From Paenibacillus marchantiophytorum (GTDB lineage Bacteria > Bacillota > Bacilli > Paenibacillales > NBRC-103111), in the NCBI RefSeq assembly GCF_014640555.1, contig NZ_BMHE01000006.1:183690-247689 (forward strand): 64,000 bases of DNA, written 5' to 3'. Below are positions 16,036 to 24,896 of the stretch, piece by piece. A program made the position numbers and the translations under genes. Within the stretch, counting starts at the first letter, position 1; each line of letters opens with the position of its first letter. Below the pieces are notes generated by a model. That model was given only the letters and a program-made list of their open reading frames with translations, was not told where the DNA came from and ran no database searches.

Positions 16036-17037
16036 TTGTTGAATCTTAACAAAAAAATAGAGCTTGCAGTTTGGTCGATCAAGATCATAAAAAGTGATAC
16101 GATCTTTCCAAAACGAGCTAACGCGTTTGATCTCACTTACCCTACTCTTCAGTGCACGGATGTCACCGATGTTGAAGCAGAGTTTGTAGCGGACCCATTC
16201 TTAGTTGCGTATGGTTCGACATATTATGTATTCTTTGAAGTGTTGAATAAACAATCTGAGCGCGGTGAAATTGCAGTTGCTGTGAGCACGGACGGGGAAG
16301 AATGGCACTATGAGCGAGTTGTCCTCAAAGAGAATTTTCACTTATCCTATCCTTACATATTTGCACATGAGAATGACTATTATATGTTACCAGAGTCGTC
16401 GGATGCAGGTGGCGTATTTTTGTATAGAGCCACGCAATTCCCATATAGCTGGGAGAAGGGGAAACAGCTATTATCTGGCCCATATGTGGACCCGACTCTT
16501 TTCTATTATAACGAGAAGTGGTGGATATTCGTTGGCAGCAAAGATGGAAGGAACCTTTATTTGTTCTATTCTAACCGAATAGACGGAGAGTGGGTTGGAC
16601 ATACGCAAAATCCTATTATTAGAAATGATTTACATATATCCAGGCCCGCTGGTAGAGTTTTTTCTCATGATGGGGAAATTTATCGATTTACGCAAGATGG
16701 AGTTCCATCGTACGGAAAGATGGTTAAAGCTGCACGAATCAAAAAGCTGAATGAGACAGAGTATGAAGAGGAAATCATTGAGCCTTGCATGCTAACTGGA
16801 TCCGAATTGGAGGGAAGCTGGCGTAAGGATGGCATGCATCATATCGATCATCTTCAAATGAAGGATAATAAGTGGCTTATCGCAGTTGATGGCCATTTCA
16901 TGAAAGAACAAAACTATCTTATTTGGAAGATTAAACGCTTTATTAATAGACCTTTCTATAGCTCTTATAAACTGTCTCGTACTATTATACGAAGCATGAG
17001 ACGTATTAGGTTGTTCATAAGTCACAAGGTAAAGTGA
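16036..17037 (+). CDS. GH43-like five-bladed propeller protein (GINT1_N-type domain)
   Basis: 333 residues, TTG start (16036 or 16039) behind GAGGAGG. The whole length looks like the stand-alone beta-propeller found at the N-terminus of glucosamine inositolphosphorylceramide transferase 1 and in bacterial formyltransferase fusions: FVADPFLVAYGSTYYVFFEV, GEIAVAVSTDGEEWHYERVV, LSYPYIFAHENDYYMLPES, DPTLFYYNEKWWIFVG, and HISRPAGRVF. The repeated D-P/H-P-F-x-x-x-x-x-W/Y-x-x-F pattern is that of GH43/GH62 clan propellers. No signal peptide is present. The biochemical function is unknown; bacterial homologues often sit in polysaccharide or glycan loci. It is monocistronic with a terminator after it. 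Confidence 0.7.
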   Translation: MLNLNKKIELAVWSIKIIKSDTIFPKRANAFDLTYPTLQCTDVTDVEAEFVADPFLVAYGSTYYVFFEVLNKQSERGEIAVAVSTDGEEWHYERVVLKENFHLSYPYIFAHENDYYMLPESSDAGGVFLYRATQFPYSWEKGKQLLSGPYVDPTLFYYNEKWWIFVGSKDGRNLYLFYSNRIDGEWVGHTQNPIIRNDLHISRPAGRVFSHDGEIYRFTQDGVPSYGKMVKAARIKKLNETEYEEEIIEPCMLTGSELEGSWRKDGMHHIDHLQMKDNKWLIAVDGHFMKEQNYLIWKIKRFINRPFYSSYKLSRTIIRSMRRIRLFISHKVK

Positions 17038-17049
17038 TCATGTATAAGA

Positions 17050-17084
17050 AAGACTCCGAGCGTGAAGCGCTCGGAGTCTTTTCT
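17050..17084 (+). terminator. Rho-independent terminator
   Basis: A perfect 13-bp stem (AAGACTCCGAGCG and its complement) with a 5-nt loop and a short T-rich tail, located 13 bp after the propeller gene. Confidence 0.9.
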
Positions 17085-17135
17085 CACTGCCTGAAGAGCT
17101 TACCATGTGAAGGCCACAGCAGCTAGAACCAATTA

Positions 17136-17200
17136 GTCCCGTAAATTCCGTATACATGCCTGTTATTAACCTTCTCAATCAAAAGGCTGCTTTCTATAAT
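17136..17200 (+). promoter_or_regulatory. Regulon promoter A: 21-bp direct repeat plus -10 box
   Basis: Half-site 1 at 17136 (GTCCCGTAAATTCC), half-site 2 at 17157 (TGCCTGTTATTAACCTTC), 21 bp apart. TATAAT begins at 17195, 38 bp after the start of half-site 2. No good -35 hexamer is present; the downstream half-site covers that position, as with class II AraC-type activators. It drives the foldase and secreted glycosidase genes. Confidence 0.8.
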
Positions 17201-17217
17201 TTAATTGAGGTGAGAGG

Positions 17218-18162
17218 ATGAAAAGTCGATGGCTCCGGTTCATTTTGGCGATATGTCTGGGCGTTGCAACATTAGTTATGGCAGGGCTTTTATTGGCTTC
17301 GGGATCTGCTGAAGAAGAGGGGATTACGCACTATCAAGGTGGAACGATTACCAGAACCGAGCATTCAACTTATCTATCTATTATGCAATTCTACACGCCA
17401 GGAATTTCGCAGAAACTGAATCAGGACAAATTTCAGCAATCAGCCTTACGTGAACATGTCGCTTCCAATATTTTGGCAGCAAGGGGGAGAGCAATTACAC
17501 AAGACAGTCAACAGGCTTTGGCTGAACAACAATGGAACGAATTTAAGAAATCGTACAGCGACAGTTTTAGCTACAGCGGTGTTTCCGTAGAAGAGAGGCT
17601 TCGGGACTTAGCGTTGACCGAGCGGGAAATGATCAGCTACATTGAAGATCAAATTTATGGCAGGTCGTATTTTAAAAGTAAGGTAACGGAGGAAGCGCTG
17701 CAGAAGGATTATCAACTTAATGAGGCTGAGCATAACTTTGATACGTATGATATTCGTCAAATCTACCTTTCTTTTACAGCCAACGGTTCCAAAATCGCGG
17801 ATAAATCAGAGACGTTGCTCCACGCAAATGAAATTGTCCGCCAGTGGAAGGCGGGGGCAGACTTCACAGATCTGGCTAAACGGTACTCGGATGATCCAAG
17901 TGTAGCGCAAAATGGCGGATTTTATCAGCAATCCCCCATCTATACGCTGGATTCCGATATCAAGGACGAGATTGTACGCCTTGATTTACATACGGTGAGC
18001 GAGCCTCTCTTAGCCGAAAGCGGGTATTATATGGTTCAAGTGGAAGGCAAGCATACGCAATCTTACGAGGAAGCCAGAGAATCGCTCAGAGACAGCTACG
18101 TGCAGAAAGCTTATACAGCATTCATGACCGATGAGCTGCCCAAATTCTTTTCTTTAAACTGA
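17218..18162 (+). CDS. Exported parvulin-type peptidyl-prolyl isomerase (PpiC/SurA-like)
   Basis: 314 residues. An N-terminal hydrophobic segment (residues 7-27, FILAICLGVATLVMAGLLLA) acts as signal or membrane anchor. A helical SurA_N-like region (about 45-160) precedes a rotamase domain at about 175-275: YDIRQIYLSFTANG, then DFTDLAKRYSDDPSVAQNGG, then VSEPLLAESGYYMVQVEG. GTGAGAGG precedes the ATG. The secreted glycosidase follows after 24 bp, so the pair form one transcript under promoter A. Parvulins of this type help fold exported proteins outside the membrane; here a dedicated foldase for the co-transcribed hydrolase is a reasonable inference. The protein is not PrsA itself, since no lipobox is seen. 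Confidence 0.85.
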   Translation: MKSRWLRFILAICLGVATLVMAGLLLASGSAEEEGITHYQGGTITRTEHSTYLSIMQFYTPGISQKLNQDKFQQSALREHVASNILAARGRAITQDSQQALAEQQWNEFKKSYSDSFSYSGVSVEERLRDLALTEREMISYIEDQIYGRSYFKSKVTEEALQKDYQLNEAEHNFDTYDIRQIYLSFTANGSKIADKSETLLHANEIVRQWKAGADFTDLAKRYSDDPSVAQNGGFYQQSPIYTLDSDIKDEIVRLDLHTVSEPLLAESGYYMVQVEGKHTQSYEEARESLRDSYVQKAYTAFMTDELPKFFSLN

Positions 18163-18186
18163 AATCTTATAGCCGGAGGTTAATAT

Positions 18187-19464
18187 ATGAAAAAACAATC
18201 ACTGCTTATTATTGCAACGCTTGCTGTAAGTTTATTCACGATTCCGATGACGAGTTTCGCAGCCAATCCTCAGATGACCGTAGATTTGGGAACCTCAACC
18301 GGGGCGCCGCTTCATGGGGCCAACGGATTTCTTTATGGTTTGAAAGACGATGCAACGCCTGCCGATTCGATGCTTACTGGACTAAACAGCCTGGATATGA
18401 CAGGTCAAATGGCGCCTGGGGGCTTACAGCATGCTGGAGGGGATGCTTTTGTCGTTGCAGACAAGTGGTTCAGAACCGGCGGGAAATTCGTGCAAATCTA
18501 CATGCAGGATATTTATAAGGAATGGCCTTACCCAACCCGTAATATGACGGATTATTTAGCCAAGGTCACGACGATGGCCAATCAGGTGAAAAGCAATCCG
18601 AACCGCAGCAAATTTTTGTATGTGCCCTTCAACGAGCCGGATTGGATTTGGTATGGAACATCAGGCACCAACTTGACCAATTTCAAAAACGACTGGAAAA
18701 CAGTCTATCAAAAGATTCGCTCTATCGATGCCACCGCCAAAATCGTAGGTCCGAACTTTGAACACTATAACAGTACTGCTTTCCGCGACTTTTTCACCTT
18801 TGCCAAGGCCAATAATGTACTGCCGGATTACACGAGCTGGCATGAACTCGATGATACGGTGAGTACCTGGTATACGAGTTATAACGATTATAGACAAATC
18901 GAAAGCGATCTCGGCCTCTCACCGCTGCCAATTACGATTAATGAATATGGCAAGCAAACCGGTGAACTCGGAATTCCCGGGAAACTGATTCAATATATGG
19001 CCCGATTCGAAAATAGTAAAGTGCATGCGGGATTAGCTTACTGGCAGCCAGAAGGCCGCTTGGATGAGTTATTGACCCCGACTTACCAGAAAGCTGGAGC
19101 TTGGTATATGTATCAATGGTATGGCGGCTTTACAGGCAATACGATTAAAGTGACGCCTCCAAGTCAGAATGGCGCTATGCAGGGTGTGGGCTTCTACGAC
19201 AGCGGCCGCAAACTATCTGCGACGATATTCGGCGGGGGCAGCGGCAGTCTGGATTTGAAGTTGACGGGGATCCCAGCGGCTTTGCAGACGGACGGCAAAA
19301 CGACGATCGAAGTTTGGGGAATTGATAATTCGAATGGCGCAACATCCTCAGGCACCTATCGCTTGTCGCGCGCCGCTTATTCTGTTGTGAATAATGCGGT
19401 GACCCTCACGGTAAACGATTTGAACGCGTCTTCGGCTTACCAAATCGTGATGCTGCCTCAATAA
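18187..19464 (+). CDS. Secreted clan GH-A-like glycoside hydrolase, copy 1
   Basis: 425 residues with a Sec signal peptide (MKKQSLLIIATLAVSLFTIP, cleavage near SFA-ANP). A (beta/alpha)8-type catalytic domain follows, with two expected acidic residues: acid/base Glu150 in FNEPDW and nucleophile Glu253 in TINEYG, like GH39-type enzymes of clan A. Residues about 330-425 form a beta-sandwich accessory part (GFYDSGRKLSATIFGGG). The exact CAZy family and substrate were not identified; relatives in actinomycetes are annotated as secreted xylosidase or cellulose-binding-like proteins. A near-identical paralogue lies at 29612. It shares promoter A with the PPIase gene. Confidence 0.8.
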   Translation: MKKQSLLIIATLAVSLFTIPMTSFAANPQMTVDLGTSTGAPLHGANGFLYGLKDDATPADSMLTGLNSLDMTGQMAPGGLQHAGGDAFVVADKWFRTGGKFVQIYMQDIYKEWPYPTRNMTDYLAKVTTMANQVKSNPNRSKFLYVPFNEPDWIWYGTSGTNLTNFKNDWKTVYQKIRSIDATAKIVGPNFEHYNSTAFRDFFTFAKANNVLPDYTSWHELDDTVSTWYTSYNDYRQIESDLGLSPLPITINEYGKQTGELGIPGKLIQYMARFENSKVHAGLAYWQPEGRLDELLTPTYQKAGAWYMYQWYGGFTGNTIKVTPPSQNGAMQGVGFYDSGRKLSATIFGGGSGSLDLKLTGIPAALQTDGKTTIEVWGIDNSNGATSSGTYRLSRAAYSVVNNAVTLTVNDLNASSAYQIVMLPQ

Positions 19465-19499
19465 AGGGCAGTACGGATTTGTCGGGTGACAGTTTGGAG

Positions 19500-19690
19500 T
19501 CTTTGAGGGAAGGGAAACGATGAGAATGGCTGCCTTCTTCGGAGCGGTTTCCTGGAGGCATCGAGGAGGTTATGGCCTATATTCGCTCCAAAGGGATGAT
19601 ACCTGGACTTTGGCTGGAGATTGAAGTCATGGGAATTAACTGCGAATTGGCAGGGAAATTGCCTGATGAGAAAGACCGGAGCAGAACACT
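19500..19690 (+). pseudogene. Remnant of a GH36 alpha-galactosidase gene
   Basis: An open stretch without a start reads ...SERFPGGIEEVMAYI, then RSKGMIPGLWLEIEVMGIN, then CELAGKLPDE. This is the recognisable central part of MelA-type GH36 alpha-galactosidases (the GLWLEIEVMG strand before the catalytic Asp). Only about 60 codons remain and no flanking GH36 sequence is visible, so this is a deletion scar. The 170 bp after it hold nothing recognisable except promoter B. Confidence 0.75.
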
Positions 19691-19842
19691 GCTACGGTCT
19701 TTTTGTTTTGCAAATTGACAGCTCTCATGGATATATCGTTCATGCGGGCGCCATGTGCGACGTTACTTGGGTTCCGGGAATCGGCAGGGCGCCTTTAGCA
19801 ATCGTCTACGATGTAGGACCGGTTTATTTATGCCGGAAGGAA

Positions 19843-19897
19843 GTCCCGATAATTCCCTGTGAATGCCTGTTAATTACCTTTGAAGATGTATTAGAAT
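19843..19897 (+). promoter_or_regulatory. Regulon promoter B (kinase/regulator operon), short spacing
   Basis: Half-site 1 at 19843 (GTCCCGATAATTCCC), half-site 2 at 19864 (TGCCTGTTAATTACCTT), 21 bp apart. The best -10 is TAGAAT at 19892, 28 bp after the start of half-site 2, exactly 10 bp nearer than in the other four promoters. It suggests autoregulation of the two-component system. Confidence 0.7.
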
Positions 19898-19926
19898 AGG
19901 AGTAATTCCTTGTAGGAGGTGGCTGA

Positions 19927-21726
19927 TTGAAAAACCTGTTATTCAAATATAAAAATATGGTCATACGCCAAAAAATTATCATTGTTTTTCTGCCGATCGT
20001 GGTCCTGCCCCTCCTGGTTGTTGTATTTACCTCCAACTCTATTTTCTCGGTATCGAACATTCAGAAAACGAAAGTCAATATTTCGGGGGAATCCAGTATC
20101 ATCGTGACGCGTATTCAAAGCATTTATAATAACGGTGAAACGAGCGCACGGGTACTCATCAAAAATATTAACAATATTTATCATGAGTTGAATACGGACG
20201 GCACGCTCTTATTCAACAGTGTGAAATTGCGAAATCAATTGTTGAATGAATTTGACTTCAATCTGCGGGCTTTTAAAGATATCGAATCCATTATTTTCAT
20301 CGATGCGCATGATAACTTCTTCGTATCCGATAACCGTCTGGAGAACAATGCCAAACTGGCTCTCCAGAGTGACATGGTAAAGCTGCTCAGACAAGATGGC
20401 ATTCCCAATAACGAGTGGTTTCCGATGCAAACCCGGAATTATTTGGTCATCGACGAGAAGTCGCCTGTTCTGACAATCGGCAAAAGAGTAGTTGATATCG
20501 ATACGGGACAAACACTGGGTTGTTTGATTCTCAATATCAAAGAATCGACGATTTCATCCATTTTTCCTGATGCGTCATTAAAGGGGGAAGAGGGCTACTA
20601 TATCGCGAGCGGGGAAGGCCTCATTGTATCTACCAAAGTAGGACATAATTTACTTCAACCGATTCAGAATGCTGCTCTGAGAAATTGGCTGAACAGCGGT
20701 ACGGACGGGGCTTCCGTTAATCTGAAGTTGAACCGCGAATCTTATTTGCTGATGCAGAAGCGCATACCAGAGCTGGACTGGGTACTGTACAAACAGATGC
20801 TCGTTCATAACCTGAATAAAGAGACGTATACCAACTCAATCACGATCTTCATTGTCGGTGTGTTGTGCATTCTGATAGCGTTGATCGGATCTTTCCTGTT
20901 GTCAAGACATATTGCCAAACCGATTATACTACTGACTAAAGTAGCGAAGCATATTCGAGAAGGCAATTTGCACGTCACAAGCTCCATTGACACGATGGAC
21001 GAAGTGGGGATATTGGCCAAAACGTTCAATGACATGATCGGAACGATCAATGATCTCTTGCATAAGGTGACGGCGGAACAGAAGAAGAAACGGGAATATG
21101 AGTTTGCCTTGATGCAAGCGCAAATTAAGCCGCATTTTTTCTATAATGCTCTGGATTTGATATTTGTATTGTGTGAGCGGGGCAAAACGGAATTAGCCGC
21201 CGATACAACGAAAGCGCTCGCGGATTTCTACCGCGTCTCGCTCAGCCAAGGCAAAGAAATCATTCCCATTGGGGAAGAGCTGAAGAATGCCGAAGATTAT
21301 CTGTTCATTCAGAAAACCAGATATTCTGATATTCTTGAATGTCGATGGGACATTGATGAGGATATCAAACAATTCCCCATCATGAAATTAGCGATTCAGC
21401 CTCTGATTGAGAATGCGATTTATCATGGTCTAAAGCCGAAGCTGAGTCCGGGGCTAATTCGGATTACAGGGTTCATGGACAACGAACATATTATTCTCAA
21501 GGTGATGGACAACGGGATAGGCATCGCTGCACATAAATTGCAGCAAATCAAAGAGAATTTGAATGCGCTGTCAACGATGAAATCATTTGGTTTAAGAAGC
21601 GTGAATGAGCGGCTCAAATTGTATTTCGGCGAGAACTATGGCATCCAGATTGAGTCTTCACTTGGCACAGGTACGGAAATTACCTTAACGATTCCTTCAA
21701 AGAAAGAGGGTTGGTTTCATGATTAG
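19927..21726 (+). CDS. YesM-type sensor histidine kinase
   Basis: 599 residues, TTG start behind TAGGAGGTGG. Membrane segment 1 is at about residues 17-40, then an extracellular dCache-like sensor to about 295, membrane segment 2 at about 300-322 (ITIFIVGVLCILIALIGSFL), and a HAMP linker (KPIILLTKVAKHIREGNLHV). The His_kinase domain carries the phospho-accepting His in QAQIKPHFFYNALDL, and the ATPase has LIENAIYHGLKPK and DNGIGI. It overlaps the response-regulator gene by 8 bp. The outer domain probably senses a glycan fragment or a binding protein. It is the likely partner of the regulator that binds the five regulon promoters. Confidence 0.93.
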   Translation: MKNLLFKYKNMVIRQKIIIVFLPIVVLPLLVVVFTSNSIFSVSNIQKTKVNISGESSIIVTRIQSIYNNGETSARVLIKNINNIYHELNTDGTLLFNSVKLRNQLLNEFDFNLRAFKDIESIIFIDAHDNFFVSDNRLENNAKLALQSDMVKLLRQDGIPNNEWFPMQTRNYLVIDEKSPVLTIGKRVVDIDTGQTLGCLILNIKESTISSIFPDASLKGEEGYYIASGEGLIVSTKVGHNLLQPIQNAALRNWLNSGTDGASVNLKLNRESYLLMQKRIPELDWVLYKQMLVHNLNKETYTNSITIFIVGVLCILIALIGSFLLSRHIAKPIILLTKVAKHIREGNLHVTSSIDTMDEVGILAKTFNDMIGTINDLLHKVTAEQKKKREYEFALMQAQIKPHFFYNALDLIFVLCERGKTELAADTTKALADFYRVSLSQGKEIIPIGEELKNAEDYLFIQKTRYSDILECRWDIDEDIKQFPIMKLAIQPLIENAIYHGLKPKLSPGLIRITGFMDNEHIILKVMDNGIGIAAHKLQQIKENLNALSTMKSFGLRSVNERLKLYFGENYGIQIESSLGTGTEITLTIPSKKEGWFHD

Positions 21727-23320
21727 AGTCTTAATCGCCGACGATGAGCCTGAATTTAGAGATTATATGGTGCATCTGGTTGACTGGGCCAGCTTCGGTT
21801 TTGAGATTTGCGGTCAAGCACGAACAGGTGTTGAAGCTGTTGAACTGGCTGTCAGCATGAATCCGCAGATCGCGCTGCTGGACATTAATATGCCCGCCAT
21901 GGATGGCATTGCCGCAGCGGAGAAATTGAAACAGTTGAACAGCGACATATGCATTGCGCTGGTTACAGGATACAGCGAATTCGACTATGCGCGCAGGGCG
22001 ATTAAGCTCGGCGTAGAGGATTACGTGCTTAAGCCTTTTCGGCGGGATGAGCTGCTGGCTGCGATGCTCAAGTTCAAATTAATCATCCAGAAGAAAGAAG
22101 AAGATGCCGCGCAAGCGAAGGACGATGCTTTTTTTGCCAAAGAGCGCTTGTTGAATGCATTGATAACAGACGGCTTTGAAACGGTTGAAGAAGAATTTCT
22201 GCGTTTCTTTCGCCGCTTGGGCGTGGCCGTCGATGCCAACTATTACGTCGTTGCATCCATCGAAATTGATCAATTGTTTCAATTATGGCTTAAACCCCAC
22301 GATATTTCGCTATGGCGATTTGCGGTAGCTAATGTACTCGGCGATCTGGATCCGCCAGGGAATCATCACTTGATTTTTAATGGTCCGGAAGGAAGAATTA
22401 TTTCGATTCATTGCTATAGCAGCGAGGATGCACTGCGCGCCGCTAATCATGAGATTTATGAGCAGCTTTGCGCCTATGCCAAAAAGTTTTTCCGCTTCAC
22501 GGTAACGATCGGCATATCCAATGCCGCCAATCATTTAAGGGGCATACGCAATGCTTATTTCGAAACGGCGATTGCGCTGCAAAATAAGCTGACAGTGGGA
22601 ATAGGCAGGCACATTGCCTATCGTTCCATGCAAGATAGCGCAGGAGGATTCGGTTACTACCCGATGAAACTGAATGAGCAAGTACTGTCTGCACTGCGCA
22701 GGAACGAAGCAGATGAACTCAAGGAAGCGCTTGAGCAAATCAAAGCTTACATCGTCAGCCATCCGACGTCCGCCGATCTCACGTATGCGATGATCATGAG
22801 TCTGGTGTCCATATGTTTGTCTCATATTACGGAATTGAGGGGAGACATTCTCCACATACTCGGCGAAGATTTCCGTCCTTTCCAGCATATCAAAAAAGTG
22901 ACCTCGCTTGACGAATCGTTCACTTGGCTCACTTTCATCTTTACGGAAACGATTCGTCACTTCCGCGTACAGAAGATGTCGCGGCTGCAGAAGATTGTGA
23001 AGGATGTACAGGCTTATATCGCCATCCATTATGAGGATAGTGAAATGAGCGTGGAGCAAATCTCGCACCATTTTCACCTGGATTCCAGTTATATTCGTAA
23101 AGCCTTTGCCAGAGAACTGAGTACGACAGTTACCGAATATATGACGCAAGTCCGAATGAAGCAAGCCAGGCAGTTCATGGATACGGCGGATATGAAGCTG
23201 CAAGAATTATCCGAACGTGTAGGCTATACGGACGCCGGTTATTTCAGCAAAGTGTTCAAGAAACAGTTCGGTCTATCCCCCAGCGAATATGCGGGCAAGA
23301 AAGAGCATGTAGATAAATAG
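21719..23320 (+). CDS. YesN-type response regulator with AraC DNA-binding domain
   Basis: 533 residues. The receiver domain (1-120) has the acidic pocket Asp8-Asp9, phospho-acceptor Asp55 (LLDINMPAMDG), and Lys in DYVLKPF. A long central helical/GGDEF-like linker region (about 160-420) follows. The C-terminal AraC domain (about 430-530) has two helix-turn-helix units (MSVEQISHHFHLDSSYIRKA; LQELSERVGYTDAGYFSKVF). It overlaps the kinase gene. AraC-type regulators of this class bind direct repeats about 21 bp apart, which is what is found upstream of five local transcription units, including its own operon; it is the best candidate activator. Confidence 0.93.
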   Translation: MIRVLIADDEPEFRDYMVHLVDWASFGFEICGQARTGVEAVELAVSMNPQIALLDINMPAMDGIAAAEKLKQLNSDICIALVTGYSEFDYARRAIKLGVEDYVLKPFRRDELLAAMLKFKLIIQKKEEDAAQAKDDAFFAKERLLNALITDGFETVEEEFLRFFRRLGVAVDANYYVVASIEIDQLFQLWLKPHDISLWRFAVANVLGDLDPPGNHHLIFNGPEGRIISIHCYSSEDALRAANHEIYEQLCAYAKKFFRFTVTIGISNAANHLRGIRNAYFETAIALQNKLTVGIGRHIAYRSMQDSAGGFGYYPMKLNEQVLSALRRNEADELKEALEQIKAYIVSHPTSADLTYAMIMSLVSICLSHITELRGDILHILGEDFRPFQHIKKVTSLDESFTWLTFIFTETIRHFRVQKMSRLQKIVKDVQAYIAIHYEDSEMSVEQISHHFHLDSSYIRKAFARELSTTVTEYMTQVRMKQARQFMDTADMKLQELSERVGYTDAGYFSKVFKKQFGLSPSEYAGKKEHVDK

Positions 23321-23326
23321 ACGGTT

Positions 23327-23391
23327 GGCTCGAAAACTACCGATAGTAGCCTGTTAATTCCCTTCAAGCCTTGGTTTGGGCATCTTATAAT
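23327..23391 (+). promoter_or_regulatory. Regulon promoter C (importer/GH95 operon)
   Basis: Half-site 2 at 23348 (AGCCTGTTAATTCCCTTC) has a weaker half-site 1 at 23327 (GGCTCGAAAACTACC), 21 bp apart. TATAAT starts at 23386, 38 bp after half-site 2. It begins 7 bp after the response-regulator stop codon, so the importer operon has its own regulated promoter. Confidence 0.8.
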
Positions 23392-23400
23392 AGGAACAAG

Positions 23401-23414
23401 ACATAGCGCTATGT
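23401..23414. promoter_or_regulatory. LacI/CcpA-like palindrome at promoter C start site
   Basis: Perfect 14-bp palindrome ACATAGCGCTATGT, 9 bp after the -10 box, so over or just after the predicted start of transcription. The AGCGCT core matches cre/LacI-family operators. Confidence 0.65.
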
Positions 23415-23447
23415 TCAAAACTCACTTACTTGCCAAGGGGGATCTAT

Positions 23448-24821
23448 ATGCAAATCAATAAAACAAGAGTTTCATCTGTGATAGTAATGGCCGGCACGTT
23501 GTTAACCGCGACGGCATGCGGCAATTCCACATCGACCAATCCATCCACGAGTACGCCGGCGGCCTCTGCGAATGCAGCATCAAGTACTTCGGCTAGTACC
23601 GCAAAAGCGAGTTCAGAACAAGTGACTTATAAATTGATGACGCACTACTCCAATGATAGTGAGAAGCAGCCCGTTGACTTAGCCATTGCTGAAGTAAAGA
23701 AGCAATTTCCGAATGTCACGATTGCACCAGAAGCGATGGCGAACGATAACGGGGAACAATTGAAAACCCGCATTGCTACCGGTGATCTTCCAGATATCGT
23801 GGATATCAACGGCCAAACGCTTCCCAATGTAGTGAAGTCCGGCAGCATCCTCACGTTGGATTCCTTCTATGCCGCTAACCCGGCTTATGTGGATAAATTA
23901 GCCAAGAATATCGTGGATAATCAATTGAAGTATACGGACGGACATATCTACACGTTCCCAAGAACCGGACCTTCCGTGGATGTCCTTTTCTATAATAAGA
24001 AAATATTCGAGCAAAACGGTGTAAAAGTACCAACCAATTATCCGGAGCTGCTCACGGCTGTGAAAGCGTTCAATGCGAAAGGCATTGTGCCGATTACGTC
24101 ATTCGCCAAACAAGCTTGGCCGATAGGAGCCTTCTTCGATATTTTCGCGATGAGAGCCAATCCGGAAGGCATGATGGCCTTCTCCAAAGGGACAGCGAAA
24201 GCTTCTGATCCGGGATACACGGACGCCATTAACAAAATGGCGGAATTAATTAAAGAAGGCGTTTTCCAAAAAGGCGCGGTAACGGCTGATTACGATACGG
24301 CAAGAGCTTTATTCTATAGTGGAAAAGCGGCAATGCTGATTAACGGTGAGTGGGAAATTTCGGATTCCGTTAAAAATCTCGGGGATGACACGGTAGATTT
24401 CCTGGACGTATTCCCGGTGACGGACCCTGGCAAAGAAGATGCGAATAAAATGGCCTTGCCTGGCGGATTCGAAATGAACGGTTTCGCCGTTTCCAAGAAT
24501 GCCAAGAACTCCGAATTGGCCGTAAAAGTTGCGGCAGCCTTCACACAGGCGTATCAGGAAGTTTCCTTCAAAACGACGGGAAGCACGATGACAACAATCA
24601 AAACGGATGGCATCACACCTGATAAGCCTCTACCGAAGATGGCTGTCAAACTGTTGAAAGTGAAAGGTCAGTATATTACCAAATCTCAAGTTGAGCATTC
24701 TCTTCCGAATCAAAAATTTGCCGCTGCTTTCGGGGAAGAACTGCAAAAATTCGTAGCTGGCGAACCTGCTTCGCTGTTCATCAGCAATACGGACAAAATG
24801 ATTGAGAAATATAAAGAGTAA
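23448..24821 (+). CDS. Sugar ABC transporter lipoprotein binding protein (MalE-like)
   Basis: 457 residues from ATG 23448, which has AAGGGGG 6-7 bp upstream; an in-frame TTG at 23430 overlaps that site and is rejected. A lipoprotein signal ends in LTATAC (Cys about residue 25), then a Ser/Thr/Ala-rich linker anchors it to the membrane. The rest is an SBP_bac_1 periplasmic-type fold (LKTRIATGDLPDIVDINGQ; VDVLFYNKKIFEQNGVKVPT; GKAAMLINGEWE). It captures an oligosaccharide for the two permeases downstream. First gene of the operon running to GH95. A hairpin follows, probably keeping its message more abundant than the permease message. Confidence 0.93.
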   Translation: MQINKTRVSSVIVMAGTLLTATACGNSTSTNPSTSTPAASANAASSTSASTAKASSEQVTYKLMTHYSNDSEKQPVDLAIAEVKKQFPNVTIAPEAMANDNGEQLKTRIATGDLPDIVDINGQTLPNVVKSGSILTLDSFYAANPAYVDKLAKNIVDNQLKYTDGHIYTFPRTGPSVDVLFYNKKIFEQNGVKVPTNYPELLTAVKAFNAKGIVPITSFAKQAWPIGAFFDIFAMRANPEGMMAFSKGTAKASDPGYTDAINKMAELIKEGVFQKGAVTADYDTARALFYSGKAAMLINGEWEISDSVKNLGDDTVDFLDVFPVTDPGKEDANKMALPGGFEMNGFAVSKNAKNSELAVKVAAAFTQAYQEVSFKTTGSTMTTIKTDGITPDKPLPKMAVKLLKVKGQYITKSQVEHSLPNQKFAAAFGEELQKFVAGEPASLFISNTDKMIEKYKE

Positions 24822-24831
24822 GCGATTCAAA

Positions 24832-24866
24832 GAAACACGCCCCATGAAGGTGGGGCGTGTTTCCTA
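24832..24866 (+). terminator. Hairpin between binding protein and first permease
   Basis: A perfect 13-bp stem (GAAACACGCCCCA and complement) with a 6-nt loop and no real T-run. It looks like a leaky terminator or mRNA 3'-end stabiliser inside the operon. Confidence 0.7.
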
Positions 24867-24896
24867 ACAAACGAATGATAAGGTGTTGAGATATAG

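Noticed and set aside
19621..19899. 92-codon open frame after the GH36 scar
   Set aside because: It begins inside the GH36 remnant in another frame, ends in promoter B, and shows no family signal.
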